In this document: positions 49,181 to 58,683 of the stretch, one piece after another
Numbering within the stretch: position 1 is the first letter of the stretch
How the letters are laid out: every line of letters begins with the position of its first letter
DNA from: Porpolomopsis calyptriformis
Taxonomy: Eukaryota; Basidiomycota; Agaricomycetes; Agaricales; Hygrophoraceae
DNA: 64,000 nt
Assembly (NCBI GenBank): GCA_951640195.1
Contig: OX621166.1
Span: 1,294,501-1,358,500 of the forward strand
Direction of reading: 5' to 3'
The notes under the pieces: model-generated
What the model was told of the DNA's origin: nothing
Seen by the model: the letters and a program-made list of their open reading frames with translations, nothing else
Database searches by the model: none
Made by a program: the position numbers and the translations under genes

Positions 49181-51862
49181 ATGACTCATCTATTCAATAA
49201 AAAAGCAAAATCCATAAACAAACTTAATGCAATAAGTGCCAAGATGAGCCATCTCTGCGAGGAGATGCGAGCTTTGGAATGTAGGTACTCTATTCACTTC
49301 GGGAGCATCCATTGATCAACTGCATTTTCTAGGGCAAAAAAAGGCTGCCCGAAAAGTGAAGAAACCCAAGAAAGTATACCGCAAATTGATACCAAAGCCA
49401 AAAGGCCTGGCTGGCCGTATGCCTCCAAAAGGGTATAACCTACAAGACGCGATGAGATTGACTGAAAATAGGGCAAGGTACAACAGGATTGCAGTAAGTG
49501 CACAGTAATCATACAAAGACCACTCTGAACTGTGGTATCCAGGCGCTGTGTCGGACTCTCGCAACAAAATACCTTGATGTGTCAAAGACCATCAACTTCC
49601 AACCAAAACTCGTTGTTTGTAACGTAATAGCATTGGTACATCCCAAGTTTACACTGGAAATATGTCACTTACACTTCTATTAGGCACAAGAAAAGTATCC
49701 ATTCCTAGCAAGATACATGGAAGGCTGGCCAGTCCGTGACTTTATCGGCTGTTTTCTTCGCAACCATGTAGCCCGATTGAAGATGTTAGTGAGCACCAGT
49801 GATGGTGAAAGCGAAAATGAGGTAAGTGATTATGAGTAGTGACAGATTATATCGACACTGATATATGATTTTAAGAATGACTCTGATGAGGAGATTAACT
49901 CCACAGGAGATACTGATGATACTATGACTGATGATGATGAGCGCAATAGTGATGATGACAGTAGTGATATGTCCAGTGAGGACGATGACATTTGAACTCA
50001 TAAATCAATCAAGGTATGATGAATTATTGCACTGTTGTTGCAACAACTGTCTAACACATGAAGTAGGATAATCGGCTTAGAAAACCACTCACAAAACCTG
50101 CGAATCACAAGTCCATCATTGTCAAGAAAGCTTCCACCGCAAAATCTGTTGTCAAAGGAACGAAACGTCCATCTGAATATGATAACAAGCATTGTGAAAA
50201 GAAACGTCGTGTTGAGGATGAAGTGGCAGAAGATGAAGATGAACCCTTGAATCAAACGAACCTTACAGATAATGAGGATGAAGATACTGGTGAAGACAAG
50301 CAGGTTGTCGATGATGAAGATCGGTCTGATGATGAAGATGAGCAGGGAATGGTGCTAAAGAGACAGGTAAGTATGAAGGCACATACAAGGACGCTAACCA
50401 GTCATGAACCACCACAGGCTGTAACCAAGGATGCGCCATCTCAGTCCACTGCTAAATCGGCAGCTCCACCACCCAAGACTGTTGCTCCCACCAAATCTCA
50501 GACATCAGCCAAGGTTATACCAAACACGATTACTCAGGTCACAGCTGGTACAAGCAAGGCAGCAAAGATGACAGCAAAGACGTCCGAAACCACTCTTACT
50601 GCTAAAGCTCCACCCAAGATGACAAAGACTACTGCCAAGGAAGCCATGCCTACACCAAAGACAAAGAAAGCCGCACTGAAGAGAGCTGCACCAAAGAGAG
50701 CCGCACCAAAGAGAGCCGCACCAAAGAAAGCGGCTGGGACTTCTGTGTCTGATGCAGATCCAGGGACAGGCGTCAATGCCGCTGAACAAGCTTGCAGGGA
50801 TAATCCACAGGTAGTCTTCACTAAATCTATGATTAATGACTCCGCTGAATATTATTGGACAGGGGGCTGACATTGATGAGGTAGGTTGCTATACATTGTA
50901 GTCTCTTAACTCATCTATTCATCATTACAGGACGACATTGATGATGTTGCAGCCCAGGAACTGGCCAGAGTTCATATCCCACTAAGCTGTCCCGTCGATG
51001 ACTGCAACGATCCAATTATCGCCAGAAACGATAACCTATGTGTGTTGTTCAAGAGGTACTATGAGACCATCAACACCAAAGGTCCTGACTCCAGTGCATG
51101 TTTCAGAGAAGGGATGGAAATCTGCCGAAACATCAAAGCAGCACACAAGCAATGAGAGTGTTGGGTAGCTGCACAGGAGAAAGGTTGGCCAGTCGATATT
51201 GACTTCCAAGCCTTACCAGATCGCATTGTTCATATGAAACAAGACCTTCATCACCTCGTCTTCAACGAGGGCCTTAAATCCGAGAACATTGCTTTACAGC
51301 AATTCATGAAGGATATACAGGCAACGTTCTTGAAAGGAAGGGGAATCGAAAAGCTTTCGAAGCTTCTGATTCCGCCGGGACTGATTGTGGACAATGCACA
51401 GCCTGGATAGTGAGTCAAACCATTCTCATCTTGACTCTGCTTTCCATTTGCACCCACAGCTATGGAGCACACAGCTATGGAGCAAAAGGCAGCGCAATCA
51501 TTCATAGTACAATTTATTGGCTATTCGACCCAACTTTAACCACAAGCGATACACTCAAACCACTCAAGTACACCGCTTTTACAGCCTATGTGCTTGTGCC
51601 GTACGTGGGCCACCTCCTTATCGCTGAAGACCTAGAATGCTCACCTGCGGATGCCTATCAAGTCATGCTTGAAAGTGCCGACACAGGACAAAGCCTCCAC
51701 CCCCTCTTAGACATCGATGACGAACTCGAAGAGATCCTTGAAAGAAATTCACGATTGGCGCGGAAGGAAACAGCTCAGGTGCATCTGCTCTGATCTACAC
51801 AAGACTGGCTCACTGGCACACGCATTCAGGCAACTGGCACTGCTGGAGGTACAACTGGCTAG
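49181..51862 (+). pseudogene. CACTA accessory gene, divergent from the transposase, with in-frame stop
   Basis: From the ATG at 49181 several exons can be joined: a short basic-helical start (KKAKSINKLNAISAKMSHL), a Lys/Pro-rich block (KVKKPKKVYRKLIPKPKG), CRTLATKYLDVSKTINFQPK, and FLARYMEGWPVRDFIGCFLR. A Ser/Asp/Glu-rich acidic stretch follows, then a Lys/Ala/Thr/Pro-rich region (50,410-50,760) with the repeat KRAAP, then RIVHMKQDLHHLVFNEGLKS and KGSAIIHSTIYWLFDP near the end. The WPVRD and Y..GS..I..S.Y..LF pattern recurs in many basidiomycete proteins of unknown role. A TGA at 51153-51155 breaks the frame after AAHKQ, with coding-like sequence on both sides. DNA binding or help to the transposase is only a guess. 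The final exon border is approximate. Confidence 0.6.
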
Positions 51863-52360
51863 GCCAACAAGCGTCCGCTCCCAAGGATGATTAAAGTGAG
51901 CATATTTCTAGCTTTTGTCTGGTTATGACCCTGTTACACTTGGTGAATCCTTGTAGAATGCAAAGACCTCGTAACCAAACCGCCTCACTTGGATTCAAGA
52001 CTTCTAGCTTGCCTGCCTTTGCTCGGTGTTCTCAATATTCTCCAACGCTCTCCCCTCTCATCTCTTCCTTCCTCGGATCCATCAAGAACAAGAACATAAA
52101 TTTGAAGGCGTCTATGTGTCTAGCATCAAGACAGTCTTGCTTACGCTATTCTACTGCCTACCTTAAGCACTGTCGATCGGCTCACAATTATTTCTCATAC
52201 CCAGTTTTGGTGGTCTCAGCTCTGGATGGACTTGGCACCAATTCCTCTCATTCCCCCGCTCTTAATCCTTTTCCTCTAGATCACCCAGCTTTTGTCTCGC
52301 TTGCACAGCTGTACCAATAGATCAACAACGTTTCACTACAATACAATGACAATGTTTTGA
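51863..52360. other. CACTA interior, no clear gene
   Basis: A plus-strand frame at 51925-52320 is open for 131 codons but Ser/Leu/Pro-rich and unlike any family known to me. It may be a last exon, a small gene or chance. Confidence 0.4.
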
Positions 52361-52450
52361 GAATTCAGTGAGTTACCTGAGGGAATGCAGTGATCAGAGT
52401 CAGCGGAATTCAGTGAGTTACCTGAGGGAATGCAGTGATCAGATGTCTGT
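52361..52450 (+). repeat. Right subterminal tandem duplication, two 45-bp units
   Basis: Units 52361-52405 and 52406-52450 both start GAATTCAGTGAGTTACCTGA, and the first 38 bases are identical. They contain CAGTGA, the complement of the TCACTG core found in the left array and in both ends. Confidence 0.9.
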
Positions 52451-52628
52451 CGGTTAGCGGTTGGCTCCCTGTTTTTCAATGAGTTCACTATCTCATTTCC
52501 AACCACAGGCTCACTGAGGCATAATGAAGGAGTCACTACTTTCCAGACAGCAAAATGAGACATTCATTGACTTTCTTATCACTTCTTTTTCCAGTGACAT
52601 CACTGGAAAGTATTCAGCTGTCTGATTA

Positions 52629-52679
52629 CTTTTCAGTGATTTTACGCAATGTATTTAAGTGATTTTTCTTCCTGTAGTG
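52629..52679 (-). repeat. Right terminal inverted repeat of the CACTA element
   Basis: Read on the minus strand it begins CACTACAGGAAGAAAAATCA. It aligns with the left arm over about 50 bp with roughly two thirds identity, one gap, and a shared ATCACTGAAA. Confidence 0.85.
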
Positions 52680-52759
52680 AAATATCGAAAGTCCTACTCA
52701 AATAATTAAAATCTGGGAACACTGTTCACAAAAAAATTGAGACAAATGATTAACAATGT

Positions 52760-53737
52760 TCAAGACCTCTTTCTTGTGTTTTGTTTCTTTGGAGACAGGT
52801 CAAGTGACATTGGATCAGTTGCAACAAACTTTCTTTTCCTTGGGGAAGATAGTGCTTGGAAATTTGGTGGAGGTATCAGAATGCGAAGCGAGAGAAGATC
52901 AGTGGCAAAAGCATCACAGGGTGAGTTATTCAACTTGCCACCAATCAACCAATGTGTCATTGTGAAGTGTACCTGCATGACAGTGCCTTGCAACTTAGTG
53001 CGGTATTGTGAAGGAACTATTATATCCTTGTCGACATCAAATACTTGAAGGTGATTGACATGGTGAGTCTTTTCCATTTGTTTTAGGGCATTGCGGGCTT
53101 CATCATATACAGTTGGCCAGTGGGTTATCCTAAAAGGTAGTGGTAGATCTTACAAATGCTATAGGTGAGATTAAATGCAATAAAGCATTTACAATCACTT
53201 ACTGTCTTCGACAGAGTCATCCTCAGCGAGTGTGTCAAAAAGGATATGACAAATTTTAATCTTCTCCTTTCCAGAACCAGATTTCCTGAAAATCCCTTTC
53301 ACATCCTCGAAACCCTTGGTATGTGTCTTATTGACAAGTATTTAAATGTTGTATAAGACCATTTGAAAATTGCTAGCAAGTGACTCATCCTCCACTAACC
53401 TGCAAGTGCAGCTAGGTTTAATGTCTGCAAAACTTTTTGCTATTCCTGTCAGTCTTTGCCACATTCCACATAACATCAACCAAAAGTCATCTGCCGTGAT
53501 TAGGCCAATAAAGGATAAAGGTGCATGATTGGGAAAAGTGAGTTTGGATTTGCCAGGCATATGACTGTCTTGAGCAGTCTTGAATACAGATGCATCTTTG
53601 CGAGTGATCAACTGATTCTCCTTCCCACAGTGTATCCAAGTGTACTTGTTGGTAATATTGGGCACACCAAGGTATGTTGCTCTTGCAATCAAGGCTTCAC
53701 GCACATTTTTAAGCATTTCAGAAGTGGAATTGAACAT
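52760..53737 (-). CDS. Unrecognised gene, copy A of a diverged pair
   Basis: The ATG at 53737 opens a 131-codon exon: SEMLKNVREALIARATYLGV, KYTWIHCGKENQLI, then FIGLITADDFWLMLCGMWQR and KSFADIKPSCTCR. A second exon near 53205-53335 reads GFEDVKGIFRKSGSGKEKIK. The last (52760-53165) has ITHWPTVYDEARNALKQ, THHVNHLQVFDVDKDIIVPS, QGTVMQVHFTMTHWLI and a basic tail SPRKRKFVATD before the stop. I recognise no family. The same blocks recur in the same order at 54,060-54,990. No membrane segment or catalytic motif is evident. Exon joints, especially the first, are uncertain. It could be a host multigene family or cargo left by a transposon. Confidence 0.5.
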
Positions 53738-54059
53738 AAGTGAAAGATTGGTGATGGGATGAAAATTAGAGATTGCCTGTTGACTAAATTTTCAGCCCAA
53801 CCTTCATACATATTTATATGAATGAAGACTTAAACAGTTGTTGTCAAGAATTTGAACAAGCTTTTTCTTGCTAAAGCATTTATGAATTTGCATCAAGAAA
53901 GACACCTTCACAATGTGATACTACAACAGTAGACACATGTATAACTAAGTACTTCTTAACCACCCTTTCACTGTTTTTCTAATGCCGATGGAGGGACAAG
54001 GACTGTAATTGAGGAAATATCTGAAACAAATTTATGATACACTGGTTCATTCTCTTTTG

Positions 54060-54990
54060 CAAATCACCAATGTATCATTGCAAATTGAATTTTAATGATT
54101 GCACCCTCAAAATGTTGTCGATACTCCAAGGGGTGGATCAGTTTTGAAGTTAAATCAAAGGCATTGAGGGGATTCACATGATGAGTAAATTCCATCTCCA
54201 CCAAACCTGGCTTGGCATGAGTAGTTGACATGGGCCAATCTACAATAGCATAGTAGGGGGGCATGTCAGCTGTAAAGCAAAATAATGTAGACTATAATTA
54301 TTTTATTTAAACAAGGACTTACCATTACTAGTGTTAGATTCCTCAGGGTAATCATCCAATTTCCCTGATATAGAGCTAATAAACACATCCTAGTTATCTG
54401 CAATATGAATTGTCAGCTTAGTGATAGGTTGTTGACTAGGAAGAGACAATATACCTTAAATAAGAAATGACAAAACAGAAGCTTTGTTTCACCCATAGAG
54501 AGTGAGTTCACAAGAACTCTGCTTCTGTTATTGTTTTAAGAACACACCTTGTCTAGGATGGCTTTCATATTATCCAGAGCAATACCGAAATCAATTGCAA
54601 GCACCAGATAATGTGGGGCTATACCAGTGCATGTCAGTTTGACCTCTGAAAAAGGGATGCCAGTTTCAATGCTGCCCCACATACCGCAAGATGTGAGCCT
54701 GTAATCTTCTGCAGGGATGTAAACAATAATAGAAAGCCCAGTTGGGGCAGGCATTTCTAGTTTGTGATCTCCAGTGGTAGGATTTACAGTCACGGCCAAG
54801 TTTATAGCATTGGCAGCAGCAACTTCATTGACTGTTGTCAGGTACTACCCATTATCAAAGTTGACCTAAGTCAACTGGGTCAAGGCATTGGATACACCAA
54901 GATAGGTCCCCTTCCTAATGAGAGCTTTACGGGTGTTTAACAAAAGTTTGTCAAAATTGTATTCAGGATCTGTGTTGTTTGAAGACATGA
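54060..54990 (-). pseudogene. Unrecognised gene, copy B, broken
   Basis: The blocks match copy A in order: LLLNTRKALIRKGTYLGVSN (about 54895-54960), YIPAEDYRLTSCGMWGS (about 54670-54725), DFGIALDNMKAILDK, IVDWPMSTTHAKPGL and THHVNPLNAFDLTSKLIHPL (about 54125-54185), EGAIIKIQFAMIHW. Two in-frame stops (TAG after ALTQLT at about 54868 and TAG about 18 nt later) break the first exon, so this copy looks inactive. It is more AT-rich than copy A. A CG-rich stretch is absent, in keeping with C-to-T decay, but that cannot be proved by eye. Confidence 0.5.
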
Positions 54991-55569
54991 GTGAACTGGA
55001 TGAAGAAGCAAGGAATAGTGCCTAAAAACACTTGACACTTCACAAAGGTTGTCAATACCACAGGGTTTCCATATATATATAATCTGATTCCCCTTTCTGA
55101 GGAGGTAAATATTGATTGAAGCAATGTTATGTCGGCAGAGGGACTCAGGTTGCTTGACGTAAATCACAGAGAGACCAGTGCATAAACTGGTGGTGACAAT
55201 GTTAAAGGACAAATCTAAGGGAGATACAAGCGTTCTGTACTCTACTTATATCTACCTGGGCCTGGGCTGTGATTTGTGATAACCACAACAATGATCCATG
55301 GAACAGCTGACTAATGCGCAGCACTACACAGCCCTGCGCAGCTACTGCAGAGCACATCTTCATCAGCCAATGGCATTATCACCTCTAATCTATGAGGAGA
55401 TAAGATAAAGGATAAGATAAGAGAGATAAGATAAGATCAAGTCGAAGATAAGATTAGATAAGACAAAAAAGGAAAGTTGGTGAGATGACAAAACAAAGTG
55501 ACCGTAACAAGCTAAAATATAAAAAATTTCAATACTTGGTGAGAACACATTTGCTATTGAACACCAGTC
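54991..55569. other. AT-rich spacer with GATAAG repeats, no gene
   Basis: Only short frames without resemblance to known proteins are seen. The right half carries the GATAAG cluster listed separately and then leads into the Helitron relic. Confidence 0.5.
55399..55463 (+). repeat. GATAAG-rich cluster
   Basis: About seven GATAA(G) copies occur in 65 bp (GATAAGATAAAGGATAAGAT and so on). Similar clusters occur at about 57817-57840, 59005-59020 and 59565-59635. They may be simple-sequence expansions or GATA-factor binding clusters. Confidence 0.8.
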
Positions 55570-55897
55570 ATGGTGGGGCTCACTCATGAAGAATTATCAT
55601 TACTTACTGTCCCAGAAATCCAACACCTTGTCAAGCAAGCATTAATGCTTTCTAGACACCACCAGCAGAAAGATCTGCTGCTAGAATTTCTACTCACCAA
55701 CTCCCCACCCAACCTACTAATTTTACTCCACAATGCCATTCACAAAAAGCTCACACTATGGGACCTTGAAGTAAAATGGAAGAAACGAAAATGAGCTGAT
55801 AAACAGATTTAGTGCCGCAAGGCTGTGAGATTAGAAGATGGAGCAGATGAGATACACAATATAGGGAAATTTCTAGAGCTACCCACCAATGAGCATA

Positions 55898-56257
55898 TGT
55901 TAGACGGCAGTTTAGGGTTGATCACAAGGTTTTACTTCAGGCTCTGGGTGTAGGGTTTTAAAGGGTTGGCAGACTACTGATTGGGGGTGTTAACGAAAGA
56001 AACAGACTTATCCTAAGTCTATCTACTGCTAGCTTTATATACTAGCTAGGTATGAGTCATACTGACTACATGTGAGTTGTAATGACTATGGATGAGTCAT
56101 GTAGATAAGGAGAGTGATGGTAGACTAAATATAGATATGGCTTAGTCACCTTCTATTACTAAGTGGAGCTTGGGTGGCTAAGCGGCTATTGGTGTAAACT
56201 GTCTAATGTAAATGGGAATAGATGAGCAAAGGAAAAAGAAAAAATATATCTCTGACA
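55898..56257. mobile_element. Solo LTR with 5-bp target duplication GCATA
   Basis: The 360-bp insert starts TGTTAGACGG and ends CTCTGACA, flanked on both sides by GCATA (55893-55897 and 56258-56262). It interrupts the Helitron frame between GAG-CAT-A and TAAAG, and the frame continues across when the LTR and one GCATA are disregarded. It holds TGAGTCAT/TGACT motifs near 56051-56100. No internal retroelement sequence is present. Confidence 0.88.
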
Positions 56258-57119
56258 GCATATAAAGGACTGCTACCAGCAGTTTTACCAGGCCACGTCA
56301 AATAGTGCAGTAGCAAGTGAGGTTTGTGCCATTTGTGCATGCCTAGTTAATGTCAAGGAATATTGCATGTCCTATCAACTATTGACTCACATTCCCCACT
56401 CTCATCACCTGAACCCCAAAGTTCCCCATCCAGCCCACAATTTGTTCTCACAGATGCTATTGGAACCACAAGGTGTATACCAGTGCAGTCAAGAGACAGG
56501 TGCAAACATCTGCCAAGAGTGTTTGGCCGATTTGAGTAAGGATGACAATTGCGAGTACCTACCTCATTTTTCCTTGGCAAATAACCTGTGGATTGGTTGT
56601 ATTCCATGGCAACTCCAGGTTCTAACCTTTTCTGAGCAGCTCCTCATCACACTTCTTTACCCCCATGTATACATGTTCAAACTCTTTCCAAAGGATGTCA
56701 GTTGCTGACCTGATGTCTCCACCCTCCAATGTGGCATGCGCGGAACAGTCAGCACCTATGATCTTGATATGGAGGGTGTCGCGTCGATGGTTCAAGGAAA
56801 CCTAATGCCTTATTTACTATTGATTCTTCCTCAAGTGATTTCAGTGACTTTCATCAGGCAAGGTCACTTACCTAAACTGTGGCTACAAAACATCTTTCAC
56901 ATCCGCCATCAGATTATCTTTTCTGCCTTAACATAGCTGAAGGCTAACAATACAAAGTATTATGGCAACATATCTATCAACAACCAGTGTATTCAACAAT
57001 TACCAGAAGGTGGTATCCCAGTCGGGCTGACTGGGGTTATTTGGCAGGCAACAGATATCAGTCTTATCAACCAAGAAAACACTGGCTATGTACCAGCAGG
57101 AAGTAATGAAACAGGAAGT

Positions 57120-57322
57120 TGTTAGAAATTGTACTGGGAATGTACGCATTCGATGATAGTCAAGACCACTTGACTAAAACGCCATAGTATTGGACTTACC
57201 CAATACTGTTGTTCCCAGTATATATACTAGATTACACATGATTGGCTATGAATCTGCTCGATGTTCATGAGAGACGGCCTCAGCGCGCTCGATCTCATGT
57301 CTCGAATTTCAGATTCGTGACA
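57120..57322. mobile_element. Solo LTR with 5-bp target duplication GAAGT
   Basis: The 203-bp insert starts TGTTAGAAATTG and ends GATTCGTGACA, flanked by GAAGT at 57115-57119 and 57323-57327. A TATATATA-like box lies at about 57219-57227. It sits in the Helitron relic after GSNETG. The coding frame again continues beyond the right flank for about 15 codons. Confidence 0.88.
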
Positions 57323-57603
57323 GAAGTATGTACTATGTTACAATAAAATTTCAATCTATTGATGTAGCCTTATTTACCTCCTAGCTAATCTACCTAATGT
57401 TGAAATGGAAGAGAATAGCAGTCAGCACAGTTGTTATACCAAAAGTAAGAGACTAGTATTAATTCTATTGAACAGATCAACCTGATGTTCTGCCATTACA
57501 AGTTACTGGAGCTATAGATTGTGACCTATCAAAACTATCATCAAATGAAATGATGATTTGGGCTTTGGCCAACCTTTGGAACAAAGGAAGAGAAGGTGGA
57601 TAT

Positions 57604-57912
57604 TGTTAGGTGCGAAGCAGGACTCAGGTCTTCACTCTGGGAGGTCCAATGTGGGTCTTAGCCGATGCAAACAAGGAAGTTGGCAAGTCCAAGTTGTGGT
57701 TCAACCTAGAGAAGTACAAGCAATTCCGAGCTGCCTATATTTACCCTAGCTGAGTCCGAAAATGTGATTATGTAATCAATCCATGGAATGATTGTGTAAG
57801 CAATGATTAAGTGTAAAAGATAAGATAAGAAAGATAAGAAGGAGTGACAAATGTCACACTTGTGACTGTGACTCGACCGGTTGGGTAACTGTCACGTTGT
57901 GACAGCGTGACA
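57604..57912. mobile_element. LTR-like segment at the left edge of the gypsy relic
   Basis: Helitron similarity stops exactly where TGTTAGG begins at 57604, preceded by GATAT. A candidate end is GCGTGACA at 57912. This gives 309 bp with the same TGTTAG...TGACA ends as the two solo LTRs. It would be the 3' LTR of the minus-strand gypsy element, but the polypurine tract and end of integrase are not found, so the assignment is tentative. Confidence 0.45.
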
Positions 57913-57989
57913 ATCGCAGCATCAAAAATGATAGTAAAGAGAACTGGCACACAGAAAGGAAATAATAACCAAAAAAGAGACTCATCGTA

Positions 57990-58683
57990 CATCCGTTCAG
58001 TCTGACCATCAGTTTGGGGATGGCAGGCAGTGGAGATGTTTTAGGAGGTTCCAAGAAGGCAAAAGAGGTCGGTCATATACTTTGATACAAATCTGGGGTC
58101 ATGATCATGGATGATTCATTTGGGGAGTCCATGGTCTCGGATAACATGGTCTCGAATGATTTTGGCAAAGCCTTCAGAGTTGAGTTCAATATGGGTTGGT
58201 TCGAACTTGACAGCCTTTGTGAACCAGTCAACGATGGTAAGGATGGCATTATAGCCTTGACACTCTGGTATGGGGCCTACAAGGTCGACCATAATCATTT
58301 CCCAAGGTTGCATTGGTGGTTCAAAGGGGTGGAGTGGGGTCTTGGTAGGGAGATGAGAAGCTTTGGTCCTTTGACAGGTTTCACATCCAGCGACATAGGT
58401 TGCAATGTCTTATTGAAGTGTGGGCCACCAGTAGTCTCGGAGGACACCTTTAGCAGTCTTGTACCGGCCATAGTGTCCAGAGAGTGGGGTGTCATGATAC
58501 TGAGAGATGATGTTGCCACAGAGGGTTTTGTCAATGGGGATATAAATCCGATTCTTGAAGGTACGGACACCATCATTAGAGGTTTCCCAGTTTTGATCCC
58601 TTTCTGAAACAAGCATGATAGTCTTGTCCAGGTTGTCGCAAGCTCGGACAATTCGGGAATGGAAGTTGACAGGCTTAATATCG
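57990..58683 (-). pseudogene. Gypsy integrase fragment
   Basis: Coding similarity resumes at IKPVNFHSRIVRACDNLDKT and DGVRTFKNRIYIP. The H2C2 zinc-binding part has YHDTPLSGHYGRYKT and CETCQR. The catalytic core includes PWEMIMVDLVGPIP (first Asp), YNAILTIVDWFTKAVKF, and after two stops STACHPQTDGQTERM (about 57990-58030). It ends there, without the C-terminal chromodomain-type part. Stops occur after TLQ, LPK and LGTS. Confidence 0.8.

Larger units (their letters stand above)
45578..52679. mobile_element. CACTA (En/Spm, Tnp2-type) DNA transposon, near complete
   Basis: The element starts CACTA at 45578 and ends TAGTG at 52679 (7,102 bp). Immediately outside both ends lies AAA (45575-45577 and 52680-52682), the 3-bp target duplication expected for CACTA elements. 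The ends align as imperfect inverted repeats of about 50 bp. Inside are subterminal repeat arrays, a Tnp2 transposase gene on the minus strand, and a divergent accessory gene on the plus strand. Base composition is more AT-rich than the gene region to the left. The perfect duplication and recognisable ends suggest a fairly recent insertion, though the accessory gene has an in-frame stop. Confidence 0.88.
55570..57603 (+). pseudogene. Helitron replicase N-terminal part (DUF6570 type), split by two solo LTRs
   Basis: The frame starts MVGLTHEELSLLTVPEIQHL at 55570, as in N-termini of fungal Helitron proteins. After FLELPTNEH it is cut by an LTR (55898-56257) and resumes DCYQQFYQATSNSAVASEVC (about 56266-56325). 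It then continues CAICA, HLNPKVPHPAHN, MLLEPQGVYQ, NICQECLADLSKDD, and the DUF6570 core HFSLANNLWIGCIPWQLQVL (about 56557-56616). Further on are FSEQLLITLLYP, GMRGTVSTYDLDMEGVASMV and WLKANNPKYY-like LKANNTKYYGNI. A second LTR cuts it at 57120-57322. It resumes near LPLQVTGAIDCDLSKLSSNE (about 57491-57550) and IWALANLWNKGREGGY, and stops abruptly at 57603. The Rep and helicase domains are missing. Several in-frame stops show it is dead. Confidence 0.78.

Noticed and set aside
50505..50873. Long minus-strand Cys/Trp/Leu-rich frames
   Set aside because: They are the antisense image of the Lys/Ala/Pro-rich repeat of the accessory gene.
45626..52640. Alternative CACTA borders at CACTG (about 45627) and CAGTG (about 52639)
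   Set aside because: The flanking trinucleotides do not match and the inverted similarity continues outward to CACTA/TAGTG, which do have matching AAA flanks.
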